Shown piece by piece: positions 18,535-25,966 of a stretch of 64,000 nucleotides of DNA; within the stretch, counting starts at the first letter, position 1, and every line of letters starts with the position of its first letter. A program made the translations under genes and the position numbers. This stretch comes from Rhodococcus sp. 06-235-1A. GTDB lineage: Bacteria; Actinomycetota; Actinomycetes; Mycobacteriales; Mycobacteriaceae. The stretch spans positions 1 to 64,000 of the forward strand of contig NZ_NOYI01000019.1 of assembly GCF_002258785.1 (NCBI RefSeq). Direction: 5' to 3'. The notes beneath the pieces were generated by a model. It did not search any database. It worked only from the letters and a program-made list of their open reading frames with translations, and was not told where the DNA came from.

Positions 18535-18963
18535 GTGAAACTCAAGAGGAACATCGCAGCCCTGGCCATGGCAGGAGCTGCAGCCGGAGCCCTGACTGTC
18601 GGCGCGGCTGGTACGGCGCAGGCAGCCCCGAGCGGAGATCCGCTCTCGACCGGGTGCGCGAACGGTGCCCAGACGATCTGGGAGAACACGTATTTCGGCT
18701 CCGGAAAGGTCGAGGTTCGGTACAGCCCCAGTTGCGGTACGAACTGGGTCCGCGTCACGGGCGCCGCCGGCCGGCAGAGCGAAGCCGGCATTGCCTCGCA
18801 GGCTTCGGGTTGGCAGTGGTCACCCTCGTACGGCAACAGCCCGAACAGCTACTGGACGCCGATGGTGTACGCCCCGGGCAGTGCGTGCGTGACCTTCCGC
18901 GTGAAGATCGGCAACGCCAACGGCATCGGTCTGATGGACACCGGAAACAAGCAGCTCTGCTAG
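18535..18963 (+). CDS. Secreted YjfA/DUF2690-like protein
   Basis: The 142-residue product has a clear signal peptide: KLKR, a hydrophobic stretch (IAALAMAGAAAGALTVGAAG) and an A-Q-A cleavage site near residue 30. The mature part has four cysteines likely to form two disulfides and the VEVRYSPSCGTNWVRV strand pair typical of DUF2690 (YjfA-like) proteins. These are small exported actinobacterial proteins of unknown function. GAGGAG precedes the GTG at 18535. The gene diverges from the XRE/NBR1-Ig regulator and ends in its own terminator. Confidence 0.75.
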   Translation: MKLKRNIAALAMAGAAAGALTVGAAGTAQAAPSGDPLSTGCANGAQTIWENTYFGSGKVEVRYSPSCGTNWVRVTGAAGRQSEAGIASQASGWQWSPSYGNSPNSYWTPMVYAPGSACVTFRVKIGNANGIGLMDTGNKQLC

Positions 18964-18981
18964 TCGTCCCAGTTCGCCGGC

Positions 18982-19012
18982 GAGCCCCACCACACCCAGT
19001 GTGGTGGGGCTC
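18982..19012 (+). terminator. Hairpin terminator after the secreted-protein gene
   Basis: The arms GAGCCCCACCACAC (18982-18995) and their complement (18999-19012) form a perfect 14-bp stem with a 3-base loop, starting 18 bases after the stop. It has the same architecture as the hairpin at 17535-17565 but a different sequence. It also marks the end of the minus-strand transfer operon on its other side. Confidence 0.7.
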
Positions 19013-19051
19013 GTTCGGTGTGCAAGCCAGGGAAGAACGTTGGGTCTAGTT

Positions 19052-19483
19052 CTAGCGCAGCACGAACTGTTGGGAGAGGAACCAGAACGGTAGCAGTGCC
19101 GAGATGGTGTACCGGACTTCCACGAGAACGGGTCCGGGGCCAGCGCCATGTGCATATTCGGTGGTGAAGGTGCTCCCTGGGTGAAATTTTCCAGGCGGCA
19201 CGGATACCCAGGAATTTGGGTACAAGGCGTCGGCGGGGATTGTGATGTGCTCGATGGTTCGGTAGGAGAACCGCCGAATGGGACGGGTGCCAACGACGTT
19301 GAATGTGAATGTCCTGATGGTTGTATCTTCGAGTGTCACCGATTCGCCGAGTGACTTCGATAGCAGGGGCATCGCAGAGACTTTACGTTGTACGGCCTTG
19401 ACGCTGTGGGATGAGAGACGAGTGCCAGTCCGGACGTCCGCCGGACCGCGACTCGACACCCCTTGTTCCGGAATCGATCTCAA
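19052..19483 (-). CDS. Hypothetical protein at the end of the transfer operon
   Basis: The frame can start at a TTG at 19483, which overlaps the preceding stop as TTGA (143 residues), or at an ATG at 19372 (106 residues). The TTGA overlap matches the ATGA and GTGA overlaps used throughout this operon. The common part is beta-rich with many aromatic and T residues (LEDTTIRTFTFNVVGTRPIRRF) and ends in a hydrophobic LLPFWFLSQQFVL. It has no clear membrane helix and no recognised family. Being last in the operon, it may be an accessory gene. Confidence 0.5.
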   Translation of the reverse strand: MRSIPEQGVSSRGPADVRTGTRLSSHSVKAVQRKVSAMPLLSKSLGESVTLEDTTIRTFTFNVVGTRPIRRFSYRTIEHITIPADALYPNSWVSVPPGKFHPGSTFTTEYAHGAGPGPVLVEVRYTISALLPFWFLSQQFVLR

Positions 19484-20085
19484 GGGGCAGGCTTGTAGGT
19501 CTCAGTGGCTTCGTCGTACTCCCACCGTGCGTCGTCGATGATGACGGCGGTGAAATCGTCGGCGGGATCTTCTGCGACAGCACTGTCGGTGTCGATCATG
19601 TCGATGACCTGCTCCATCGTCAGTTCCGATGGGGCCTCGGCGGGTGCGGCGTCGTGCTGGGTCGGCTCGATCGGTGAGTCGTCGCGCTCGTCGATGTCGG
19701 TGGCGATGAATTCGGCGAAGTCGCCGGCGACGGCCGGCGTCGGCGGGGTGAACCCGCACGAGTGGGGAGTGCACTGCTCGAAGTCGGTGATCGACTTCAT
19801 CCGGTGCACCATCGGCCAGAGAACTTGGTAGTGCCACGCTGCGGGCCCACCGTGATAGGCGTTCTTGCCCTGTTGGTACGCCTCACGGCGGGCGAACATC
19901 GCTGCGGTCAGCTCTTCGACCACTGGGCCGTGTTTGAACCAGCACGGGGGAATGGTGCGGCCGAGCTCGTAGCGGTCGCGTAGCCATTCCACCCAGGTGC
20001 CGAGCTCGACCCACAGTCGGGCGGCGCTGTCCTTGTCGAGGTACGGCCAGTCGATCGCACCGGGGGTATACGCCGGGAGTGCCAT
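19480..20085 (-). CDS. DUF4913-like conjugative-element protein
   Basis: The 201-residue product has an N-terminal domain like DUF4913: LWVELGTWVEWLRDRYEL, then IPPCWFKHGPVVEEL and a W/H-rich helix. This family occurs beside conjugation genes in actinobacteria, and its function is unknown. The C-terminal 80 residues are acidic and probably disordered. It starts 4 bases after the coupling protein gene ends, within the operon. Cytoplasmic location is inferred from the lack of membrane segments. Confidence 0.7.
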   Translation of the reverse strand: MALPAYTPGAIDWPYLDKDSAARLWVELGTWVEWLRDRYELGRTIPPCWFKHGPVVEELTAAMFARREAYQQGKNAYHGGPAAWHYQVLWPMVHRMKSITDFEQCTPHSCGFTPPTPAVAGDFAEFIATDIDERDDSPIEPTQHDAAPAEAPSELTMEQVIDMIDTDSAVAEDPADDFTAVIIDDARWEYDEATETYKPAP

Positions 20086-20089
20086 GACG

Positions 20090-21862
20090 TCAGCTCTTCT
20101 CGTAACCGGTAGCGCAGTACTCGTCGAACGCCTTCTGATTGGCCTTCACGCGGGCGGCGAGCACGGGTACGTCCCAGACGGAGGGAACGTGCAGCTTGAT
20201 CGGTTTGGCCTCCCGGTAGCGCAGTAGGGCTTGATCGGCGGGCATCCGGGCGATGTCGCTGCCGGCCATGACCGGGACCGACCGGGGCCCGGCCATCCGG
20301 GAGGCGCTCATGTATTCGTCACGCATTCCCAGGCCCTTCGAGATGGTCGCCAGCTCGTCGGCGTCGCCGAGGCCGGTCAGATACAGGCGAGTGGGGGAGT
20401 CGTTGGACAGTTGCTGGCCGGCGACGTGGCCCCAGCGTTGTTCGTTCTGCAGCCGGGAGTGCACTCCGGCCCAGATCTGGATTCCGCGGCCACCGGAGTC
20501 GGTGATGAGCGAGGGCATGTTCGGGATTGCTGCGACGTTGTTCATCTCGTCGAGCACCATGCGCAGCGGCGGGTCGATCTTGTCGTCGGGCTGGGTCAGG
20601 CCGTGGGTCTTCGCCACGTGATAGAGCTCGGCCGACAGAACGGTCGTCATCGCGGCCGCCGACGCACTGCCACCCTCGGAGATGAGATATACGGTGTTGC
20701 GGCCTTCGGTGATCAGGGAACGTAGATCCGCCGATTCGCTGAGCGGGACATTGAGCGAGCGCATCAGCTTCGGCGACGCCAACGGCTCGAGCAGGCGTGT
20801 GCAGGCACCGATCATGTCGTCGGAGGAATCGGCTTTCGATTCCAGCGCCTGACTCAGGTCGGCGTCCCAGTCCGGTAGATCCCTCGACAGAACCTCATGC
20901 ACGGGCTTGACGTTGCGCGAGGCAGCCCACACCCGCAGTGTGACCAGATCCTTGTCCAATACCGCTGCGGCATACAGGTAGCCGCGCATGAGCATCGCGG
21001 CTTTGCCGTTCCAGTAGCTCGAATTCGAGGTGCCGTCCATCGGCATGGCCTGCACCAACGCCGCGGCCCGCCGCATGGCCACCTCGGGGTCGTCGCAGCC
21101 GTCGAGAATCGACCACTGCATCTTGTTCGGATACACCGTCAGCCCGTCCGGATCGAACACCTCGACCCTGCCCACAGCCGCGCGCTCGGCCCACGTCGCG
21201 CGCAGAAGGTCACCGCGGGTCGAGGTGGCCACCACCGGCCCGATCGCCTCGACGACCGCCTTGTAGAACATGCGCCAGGTCTTACCGGATCCGGTGGGGC
21301 CTTCGACCAGCACACCGTCTCGGTACTGCAGAAACACCCCTTGTTTCTTGTCGTCGTACAGCGTGCCGATGCGCGTGGTCTCCGCTGCTGCCTCGATCCG
21401 GCGGACCGGGACGTCGGAGAGTGAGAGCCGGGTGGCCTTGGCCTTCTTCACCGCGCTTTTCTCGTCGATCCCGACAGTTGCGAGCGCGGCCCGATCGGCG
21501 AATCCGTTCGCCCGCACCCGCCGAGATGCTTTGCGGGCCATGTTCTTCGCCGAGACGATAGCTCCGAGCAGGATGCATGCGGCCGCGATGATGCCGATGC
21601 ACAGCCAGGTCAGGATCGGGCCGCCCGGCTGAGCACCTACCGGCCACGCCGACGCGGGGTCGGATGGGTTGCTGAACAGGCCTACCACCACGGGGATCAC
21701 CCCGTAGATGCCGGCGGGAAGTGCAGGGCCGGTGCCGGCGACGAGACCGGACAGGTAGCCGCCGCCGACCACGGAGACGAATGCACCGGCGACGAAACCG
21801 ACGACGGGGCCGGTGCCGTAGGGAAGTACCGGGGGAGTGGGGCGAAGTTCTGGTGTGCTCAT
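20090..21862 (-). CDS. Type IV coupling protein (VirD4/TraG/TcpA-like ATPase)
   Basis: This 590-residue ATPase is the coupling protein that brings the relaxase-DNA complex to the channel. Three hydrophobic stretches within the first 120 residues anchor it in the membrane. Walker A lies near residue 190 (EGPTGSGKTW) and Walker B near 435 (MVLDEMNN). The downstream SGGRGIQIWAGVHSRLQNEQRWG-type segment corresponds to the conserved motif III region of VirD4/TraG proteins. Its start overlaps the upstream stop as ATGA. It is probably a hexamer. Confidence 0.9.
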   Translation of the reverse strand: MSTPELRPTPPVLPYGTGPVVGFVAGAFVSVVGGGYLSGLVAGTGPALPAGIYGVIPVVVGLFSNPSDPASAWPVGAQPGGPILTWLCIGIIAAACILLGAIVSAKNMARKASRRVRANGFADRAALATVGIDEKSAVKKAKATRLSLSDVPVRRIEAAAETTRIGTLYDDKKQGVFLQYRDGVLVEGPTGSGKTWRMFYKAVVEAIGPVVATSTRGDLLRATWAERAAVGRVEVFDPDGLTVYPNKMQWSILDGCDDPEVAMRRAAALVQAMPMDGTSNSSYWNGKAAMLMRGYLYAAAVLDKDLVTLRVWAASRNVKPVHEVLSRDLPDWDADLSQALESKADSSDDMIGACTRLLEPLASPKLMRSLNVPLSESADLRSLITEGRNTVYLISEGGSASAAAMTTVLSAELYHVAKTHGLTQPDDKIDPPLRMVLDEMNNVAAIPNMPSLITDSGGRGIQIWAGVHSRLQNEQRWGHVAGQQLSNDSPTRLYLTGLGDADELATISKGLGMRDEYMSASRMAGPRSVPVMAGSDIARMPADQALLRYREAKPIKLHVPSVWDVPVLAARVKANQKAFDEYCATGYEKS

Positions 21863-22740
21863 CGGGGGCGGTCCTCGCTGGAGTCGGGCCGTGGAGCAGG
21901 CGCGGGAAGGTATCTGCGGACCACGTCGCTGCCGGCGACGGGAGTGGGCGAGGGTGTCGATCGTCGATGGAGTACGGCCGAGCAGAGGGTGTCGAGCTCG
22001 CCGTCGAGGCGCGTGATCGCCGCGATGTCTCGTCGCGGGTCCAGTGCGGCGATGTTGGCGCGCAGTTCGCCGATGCGGGTGTAGCGGGCGACCGCGGCGC
22101 GGTCAACGTCGCTGATGTCGGCGCTGTGGTGGACCTGGATGCAGCCCCGTTCGGTCGCTGGTGCGATGTCGCCGCCGAACCGATACGCCAGGACCCCGGC
22201 CACCCGCTCCGCGTCGTCGCTGCCGTAGAACCCTATCGATGTTCTGCTGTGCGGCAACGGGTCCGGCCTGATGCTGCACAGGCGGACCTCCACCTTGTCG
22301 GGGTCGTCGACCCGTGATGGATGCACCGGCGAAGCGACGGCGTTGCTCAGCGTGGAGATCTCGGCCGTCAGAGCAGCGGGCAGCGGCAACCTCGCCCGCC
22401 TCACCCCAAGACTGTATTCGTCGAGAATCGCTAAAGCGCAGGCTGTCTCGGCTACCGAGCCCGTCACGGACACCTCGTCCCACGCGCAGAACATGCCCTC
22501 CGATGCCGAATCGACTGACGCTGTATCGCACTCGAAGACGGTGAAGTCGAGTGAGACCAGCGTGGCCCAGGATTGTGCGGCGTGCGTCAGGGCGAATGCC
22601 GTTGCTGCCGAACGAGACCGGAACAGTCGACCTACGGCGGTACTGCCCGCCACATCGAGGGTCGTCACGTCCACACCCACCAGAGTCGAACGGTCGGCCG
22701 TAGGGTGCGAGAGCGCTGCGCTGCGTGAGTGGTCGGTCAT
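21859..22740 (-). CDS. Hypothetical transfer-operon protein between two ATPases
   Basis: An ATG at 22740 gives 293 residues and overlaps the VirB4-like gene by ATGA; its stop overlaps the coupling-protein start by ATGA. The frame is open further upstream but overlaps the VirB4-like gene with shadow composition. The product is soluble, with alternating beta and helical segments, a helical stretch near 215-260 (RYTRIGELRANIAALD) and a disordered proline-rich tail. No family is recognised. Its place between two motor genes suggests a role in substrate delivery or motor assembly. Confidence 0.65.
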   Translation of the reverse strand: MTDHSRSAALSHPTADRSTLVGVDVTTLDVAGSTAVGRLFRSRSAATAFALTHAAQSWATLVSLDFTVFECDTASVDSASEGMFCAWDEVSVTGSVAETACALAILDEYSLGVRRARLPLPAALTAEISTLSNAVASPVHPSRVDDPDKVEVRLCSIRPDPLPHSRTSIGFYGSDDAERVAGVLAYRFGGDIAPATERGCIQVHHSADISDVDRAAVARYTRIGELRANIAALDPRRDIAAITRLDGELDTLCSAVLHRRSTPSPTPVAGSDVVRRYLPAPAPRPDSSEDRPR

Positions 22741-24251
22741 GCTGCTGCTCCTTTGATCACTTCGTCGGTGTCGGTGAGTGCGATTTCCAGATCCGAGCGC
22801 ACGTGTTCCATCAGGATCGGGTCGGCGTTGCCGTATTTGACCAGGCAGTGGCCCTTGGCGAGGGACATGATGATTTCGGTCGACCCCGGCGGCAGGTGGT
22901 ACATGCGGGCGGTTTCTTCGGCGTCCTCGACCCGGTCCTGCCCGTAGAGGAAGACGATGCCGGCCTCTTTCATCAGCGCCCGCGCCGGCGAATCGACCGG
23001 CAGGTCGGAGATGTGGTGGAACGCCGAGACGGTCGACAGTCCCAGACCGCGCGAGAGCTTCATGTTCTCGCGGAAGACCTTTCCGGTGGAGCCGTCGGCG
23101 ACGTGCCAGCCTTCCTCGACCAGCAGCAGGGTCTGCATGTGCCGGGCGGACCGGGAGGCGAGCACGTTCGCCAACCAGGTGTTGATCACGGTCATGATCA
23201 CCCGCAGGGCCGGACCCTTGTTCGGCAACGCCGACACGTCGAAGTGCACGAACGGGTGATCGAGAGCCGCGCGGACCTCCGGTGAGGTCGCGCCGTCGAC
23301 GAGGCCCTTGAGATCGCCCAAGCACAGCTCCCGCAGCGCCAGACCGGGATTGAGGCCCCAACGCCGCGATTCCTGCGCCCACTGATCACCGAACGCTGCG
23401 CCGCTGCCGGCGGAGGGGCCCAGGAGCTCGTCGGCGAGTTCCATCAGGATCGGTTCGCGGTTCTCCCGGGCTGCGCGGTCGTTGACCACTTGCAGAGCGA
23501 GCCCGAGTGCGGCTTTCTCGGTCTCGACCAGGGGGCGGCCCATCGTGTCCTCGATGACTGCCCCGACGAGTGCTTCCTGGCCGGCCGGGGCGACTCCGTC
23601 GGTGCGTTCGACGCCGGTGGCGATCGCGGGGTCGAGCAGGTTGATGCGCATTCCCGTTGTGCCGGTGCGGAATCGGATCGAACCAGCGCCCACAGCATCC
23701 GCGATTCCGCTGTATTCGCCGCCCTTGTTGCCCTGGCGTTTCTTGTCGATCACCACCACCTGCCGGTTCGGGAGTGCGAGTTGGCGCAGGCACATCGCGG
23801 TCTTGATGAGCGAGGACTTGGCCTTGCCGATGTCGCCGATGACGGCGATGTTGATGTTCTCGATTTCCGACCCGTAGAGAGCGTAGGGGTCGGTGATCAC
23901 TCCGGATTGGCTGATCTTGTTCAGCCCGGTCAGCAGGCCCTCGTGACGCACCGAGCGGCGCATCGTGGCCAGGTTCAGCGCTTCGCCCTGCCGGGTGGTC
24001 GTCCACGCGCCCTCGACGCGGATCTCGTACCAGCCCCATCGGTCGAGCCACTTCTTCCGCGTCGGCGGGTGCCGACGGGTGGTGATCATGCCGGCGGACT
24101 GTGCCGCGGCGAGAGTGGCGGCCGTGTCGGCCTGCGCGGCCAGATCGGGGCCGGTGCGCTTGCTTCGCCGGGTCAGCGAGAAACGGCGGGCGGTGCGCGG
24201 TGTGGCGGCGTGGCCACGGCGTCGGTCCTGCTTGTTGTCGGTACTGGTCAT
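22737..24251 (-). CDS. VirB4/TraC-like conjugation ATPase
   Basis: The 504-residue protein is the VirB4-like motor, part of the actinobacterial type IV secretion system. The Walker A region near residue 137 reads GDIGKAKSS, in which alanine replaces the usual glycine before the lysine. The Walker B region near 375 reads LLLVEEGWHV with E for the usual D. Late motifs (LSTVSAFHHISDLP, FLYGQDR) are typical of VirB4-type ATPases of this group. These changes are known variants in related systems, but their effect on hydrolysis cannot be judged by eye. The N terminus is basic and lacks membrane helices. Confidence 0.85.
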   Translation of the reverse strand: MTSTDNKQDRRRGHAATPRTARRFSLTRRSKRTGPDLAAQADTAATLAAAQSAGMITTRRHPPTRKKWLDRWGWYEIRVEGAWTTTRQGEALNLATMRRSVRHEGLLTGLNKISQSGVITDPYALYGSEIENINIAVIGDIGKAKSSLIKTAMCLRQLALPNRQVVVIDKKRQGNKGGEYSGIADAVGAGSIRFRTGTTGMRINLLDPAIATGVERTDGVAPAGQEALVGAVIEDTMGRPLVETEKAALGLALQVVNDRAARENREPILMELADELLGPSAGSGAAFGDQWAQESRRWGLNPGLALRELCLGDLKGLVDGATSPEVRAALDHPFVHFDVSALPNKGPALRVIMTVINTWLANVLASRSARHMQTLLLVEEGWHVADGSTGKVFRENMKLSRGLGLSTVSAFHHISDLPVDSPARALMKEAGIVFLYGQDRVEDAEETARMYHLPPGSTEIIMSLAKGHCLVKYGNADPILMEHVRSDLEIALTDTDEVIKGAAA

Positions 24252-24294
24252 CGTCTCTCGCCTCGTTCTGTGGTCGGCGGACTCTGGGTTCGGT

Positions 24295-25869
24295 TCATCG
24301 GGAGCGGGTCCATTTGGTGGCCGCGAGTCCGCGGCCGAGGGGCAAGGTGACGAATGCGGCGACGTCGTGGCGGTTGTCCTGCCATTCGATCTCGCCGATA
24401 CCGCAGTCGTCGGCGGCCTGTTCGACGCGTGTGCACGCCCGCAGGGCGTCGTCTTCGTCGTGGCCGGTGACCGAGACGGCGAGGGTGTAGATCATTCCGT
24501 GGTGCCCGGTTCCGGGCATGAGATCTTCACGGCGACGGGAGGATTCGCTGATCGCGACCTCCGATGCACCGTCGGTGATCTTTCCCTTGCGCTCTTCGGT
24601 GATCTGACGGGCCTTGTCCTGGGTGACGTCCTTCTTGGTCGCAGCGCGGGCCTTGGATGCCTCGACGAAGTCCATTCGCGCGGTCACCGTCCGGATGGTC
24701 GGTGCTGCGGGGATCTCGTCGTCGCCGGCATCGGGTTCGACTCCGGTGAGCAGGGTCGCCAGCCACAGCGGGCCGACTTCGACCGGTTCGATGGCGCGGG
24801 TGGGGATGATGCCGACTCGGGTGTGCCATGTGCCGGCGACCTCGACCGATTCGTCCCGTCCGACGTAGGAGGGCCAGCAGTTGTCCCACCGGACGCCCCT
24901 GTGGGCGTCGAGGGGGTAGCTGGGGTCCTGGAATGCCCGCAGGACCGCGCAGGCGCGCTGTTCGCCGTAGACCTCCACGCGCCCCATTCCGGCACGCTCG
25001 AGGGCGCTGACGGCGCGGGCGGTGTCATCGCGGATGACCTGGGCGATACCGCCGACCAGCGGGGCGTCCTTGCGGCGGGCGATCCGCGCGGCTTCGGCGA
25101 GGAACGCGGCCGACTTCGGGAAGATCAGCACCGCGTAGGAGCGGTGCTCTTCGGAGTACGGGCTCATCCGGTCGATCAACTGTCCGTAGGACCGGATCGC
25201 CGGAACCACGGCCAGGTCGGGGTCGCCGGCCGCTATCTGTTCGGTGACCCAGTTCTCGTGCGGGACCATGTCGGCGGGGACGCTGCGGTGCAGCAGTTCC
25301 AGGCCGCGGACGAACGAGGACCGTTTGGCGAATCCGGCGAGCACTCGCCCGAACGCCGCCGAGGTGACCGCCCACGCATCGTCGCCGCGCAGGCCTTCGG
25401 CCAGGCCCTGTTTCGCGATGAGAACGGAGTAGTAGTCGTTGTCGCCCGGGGTGCGATGTTCGAGGATGAACATGTCGTCGAGGCCCGTTCCGGCCAGGTC
25501 GACCGGCTCGGTGCGGTACAGCGGAACCGGAATCGTCCACCCCGGATCGAGGGCGGGGTCGCCGTAGTGCGGATCGGAAGGCGAGACCCAGACGTGCTCG
25601 CCTCTCTTGCGGCGCTGCCTGTTGCGGATCGCTTTGACCTTGCGGGCCGCGTACGACTCGTGCAGGCCGAAATCGAGTGTCGCGCACAGGACGCCGCCGA
25701 TCAGGACGGCATCGATCGCCAACGTCCACGTCGACTGCCCGACCATGAACAGCAGATACAGGGCCACCACCAGCGTGGCTGCCCATGCGGCGACGACCGG
25801 CTCGGGGAACGGGAGCACTCCCCGGCGCGCGGTCTGACGGCCGAGAATCGCCGACCGTGGCCCGCTCAC
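24295..25869 (-). CDS. SCO6880-family conjugation membrane protein (VirB3/VirB4-N-like)
   Basis: The 524-residue product belongs to the SCO6880 family. It has two membrane helices at about 22-62 (VVAAWAATLVVALYLLF and a following hydrophobic stretch), then a large cytoplasmic alpha/beta domain with DDMFILEHRTPGDNDYYSVLI. In other systems the equivalent part is the VirB3 segment plus the non-ATPase half of VirB4. Here it is a separate gene just upstream of the VirB4-like ATPase. Its GTG start overlaps the stop of a 24-codon leader ORF (GTGA). Confidence 0.85.
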   Translation of the reverse strand: MSGPRSAILGRQTARRGVLPFPEPVVAAWAATLVVALYLLFMVGQSTWTLAIDAVLIGGVLCATLDFGLHESYAARKVKAIRNRQRRKRGEHVWVSPSDPHYGDPALDPGWTIPVPLYRTEPVDLAGTGLDDMFILEHRTPGDNDYYSVLIAKQGLAEGLRGDDAWAVTSAAFGRVLAGFAKRSSFVRGLELLHRSVPADMVPHENWVTEQIAAGDPDLAVVPAIRSYGQLIDRMSPYSEEHRSYAVLIFPKSAAFLAEAARIARRKDAPLVGGIAQVIRDDTARAVSALERAGMGRVEVYGEQRACAVLRAFQDPSYPLDAHRGVRWDNCWPSYVGRDESVEVAGTWHTRVGIIPTRAIEPVEVGPLWLATLLTGVEPDAGDDEIPAAPTIRTVTARMDFVEASKARAATKKDVTQDKARQITEERKGKITDGASEVAISESSRRREDLMPGTGHHGMIYTLAVSVTGHDEDDALRACTRVEQAADDCGIGEIEWQDNRHDVAAFVTLPLGRGLAATKWTRSR

Positions 25870-25940
25870 CGCCGCGCCCCCCGCCGGGCAGTCGGCGTTG
25901 GGTGCGGACCGAACCAGCCGATGTCAGTCGTGGCGGTCAT
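25866..25940 (-). CDS. 24-residue leader ORF coupled to the SCO6880-family gene
   Basis: An ATG at 25940 with an excellent GGAGAG site seven bases upstream opens a 24-codon frame that ends TGA at 25866. That stop overlaps the GTG start of the SCO6880-family gene as GTGA. The peptide begins MTATTDIGWFGPH and ends in a basic RRGARR tail. The following gene has no ribosome-binding site of its own other than inside this ORF, so its translation probably depends on it. A functional microprotein is also possible. Confidence 0.55.
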   Translation of the reverse strand: MTATTDIGWFGPHPTPTARRGARR

Positions 25941-25966
25941 GGTCTCTCCGTTCGTGTTGTGGGACA

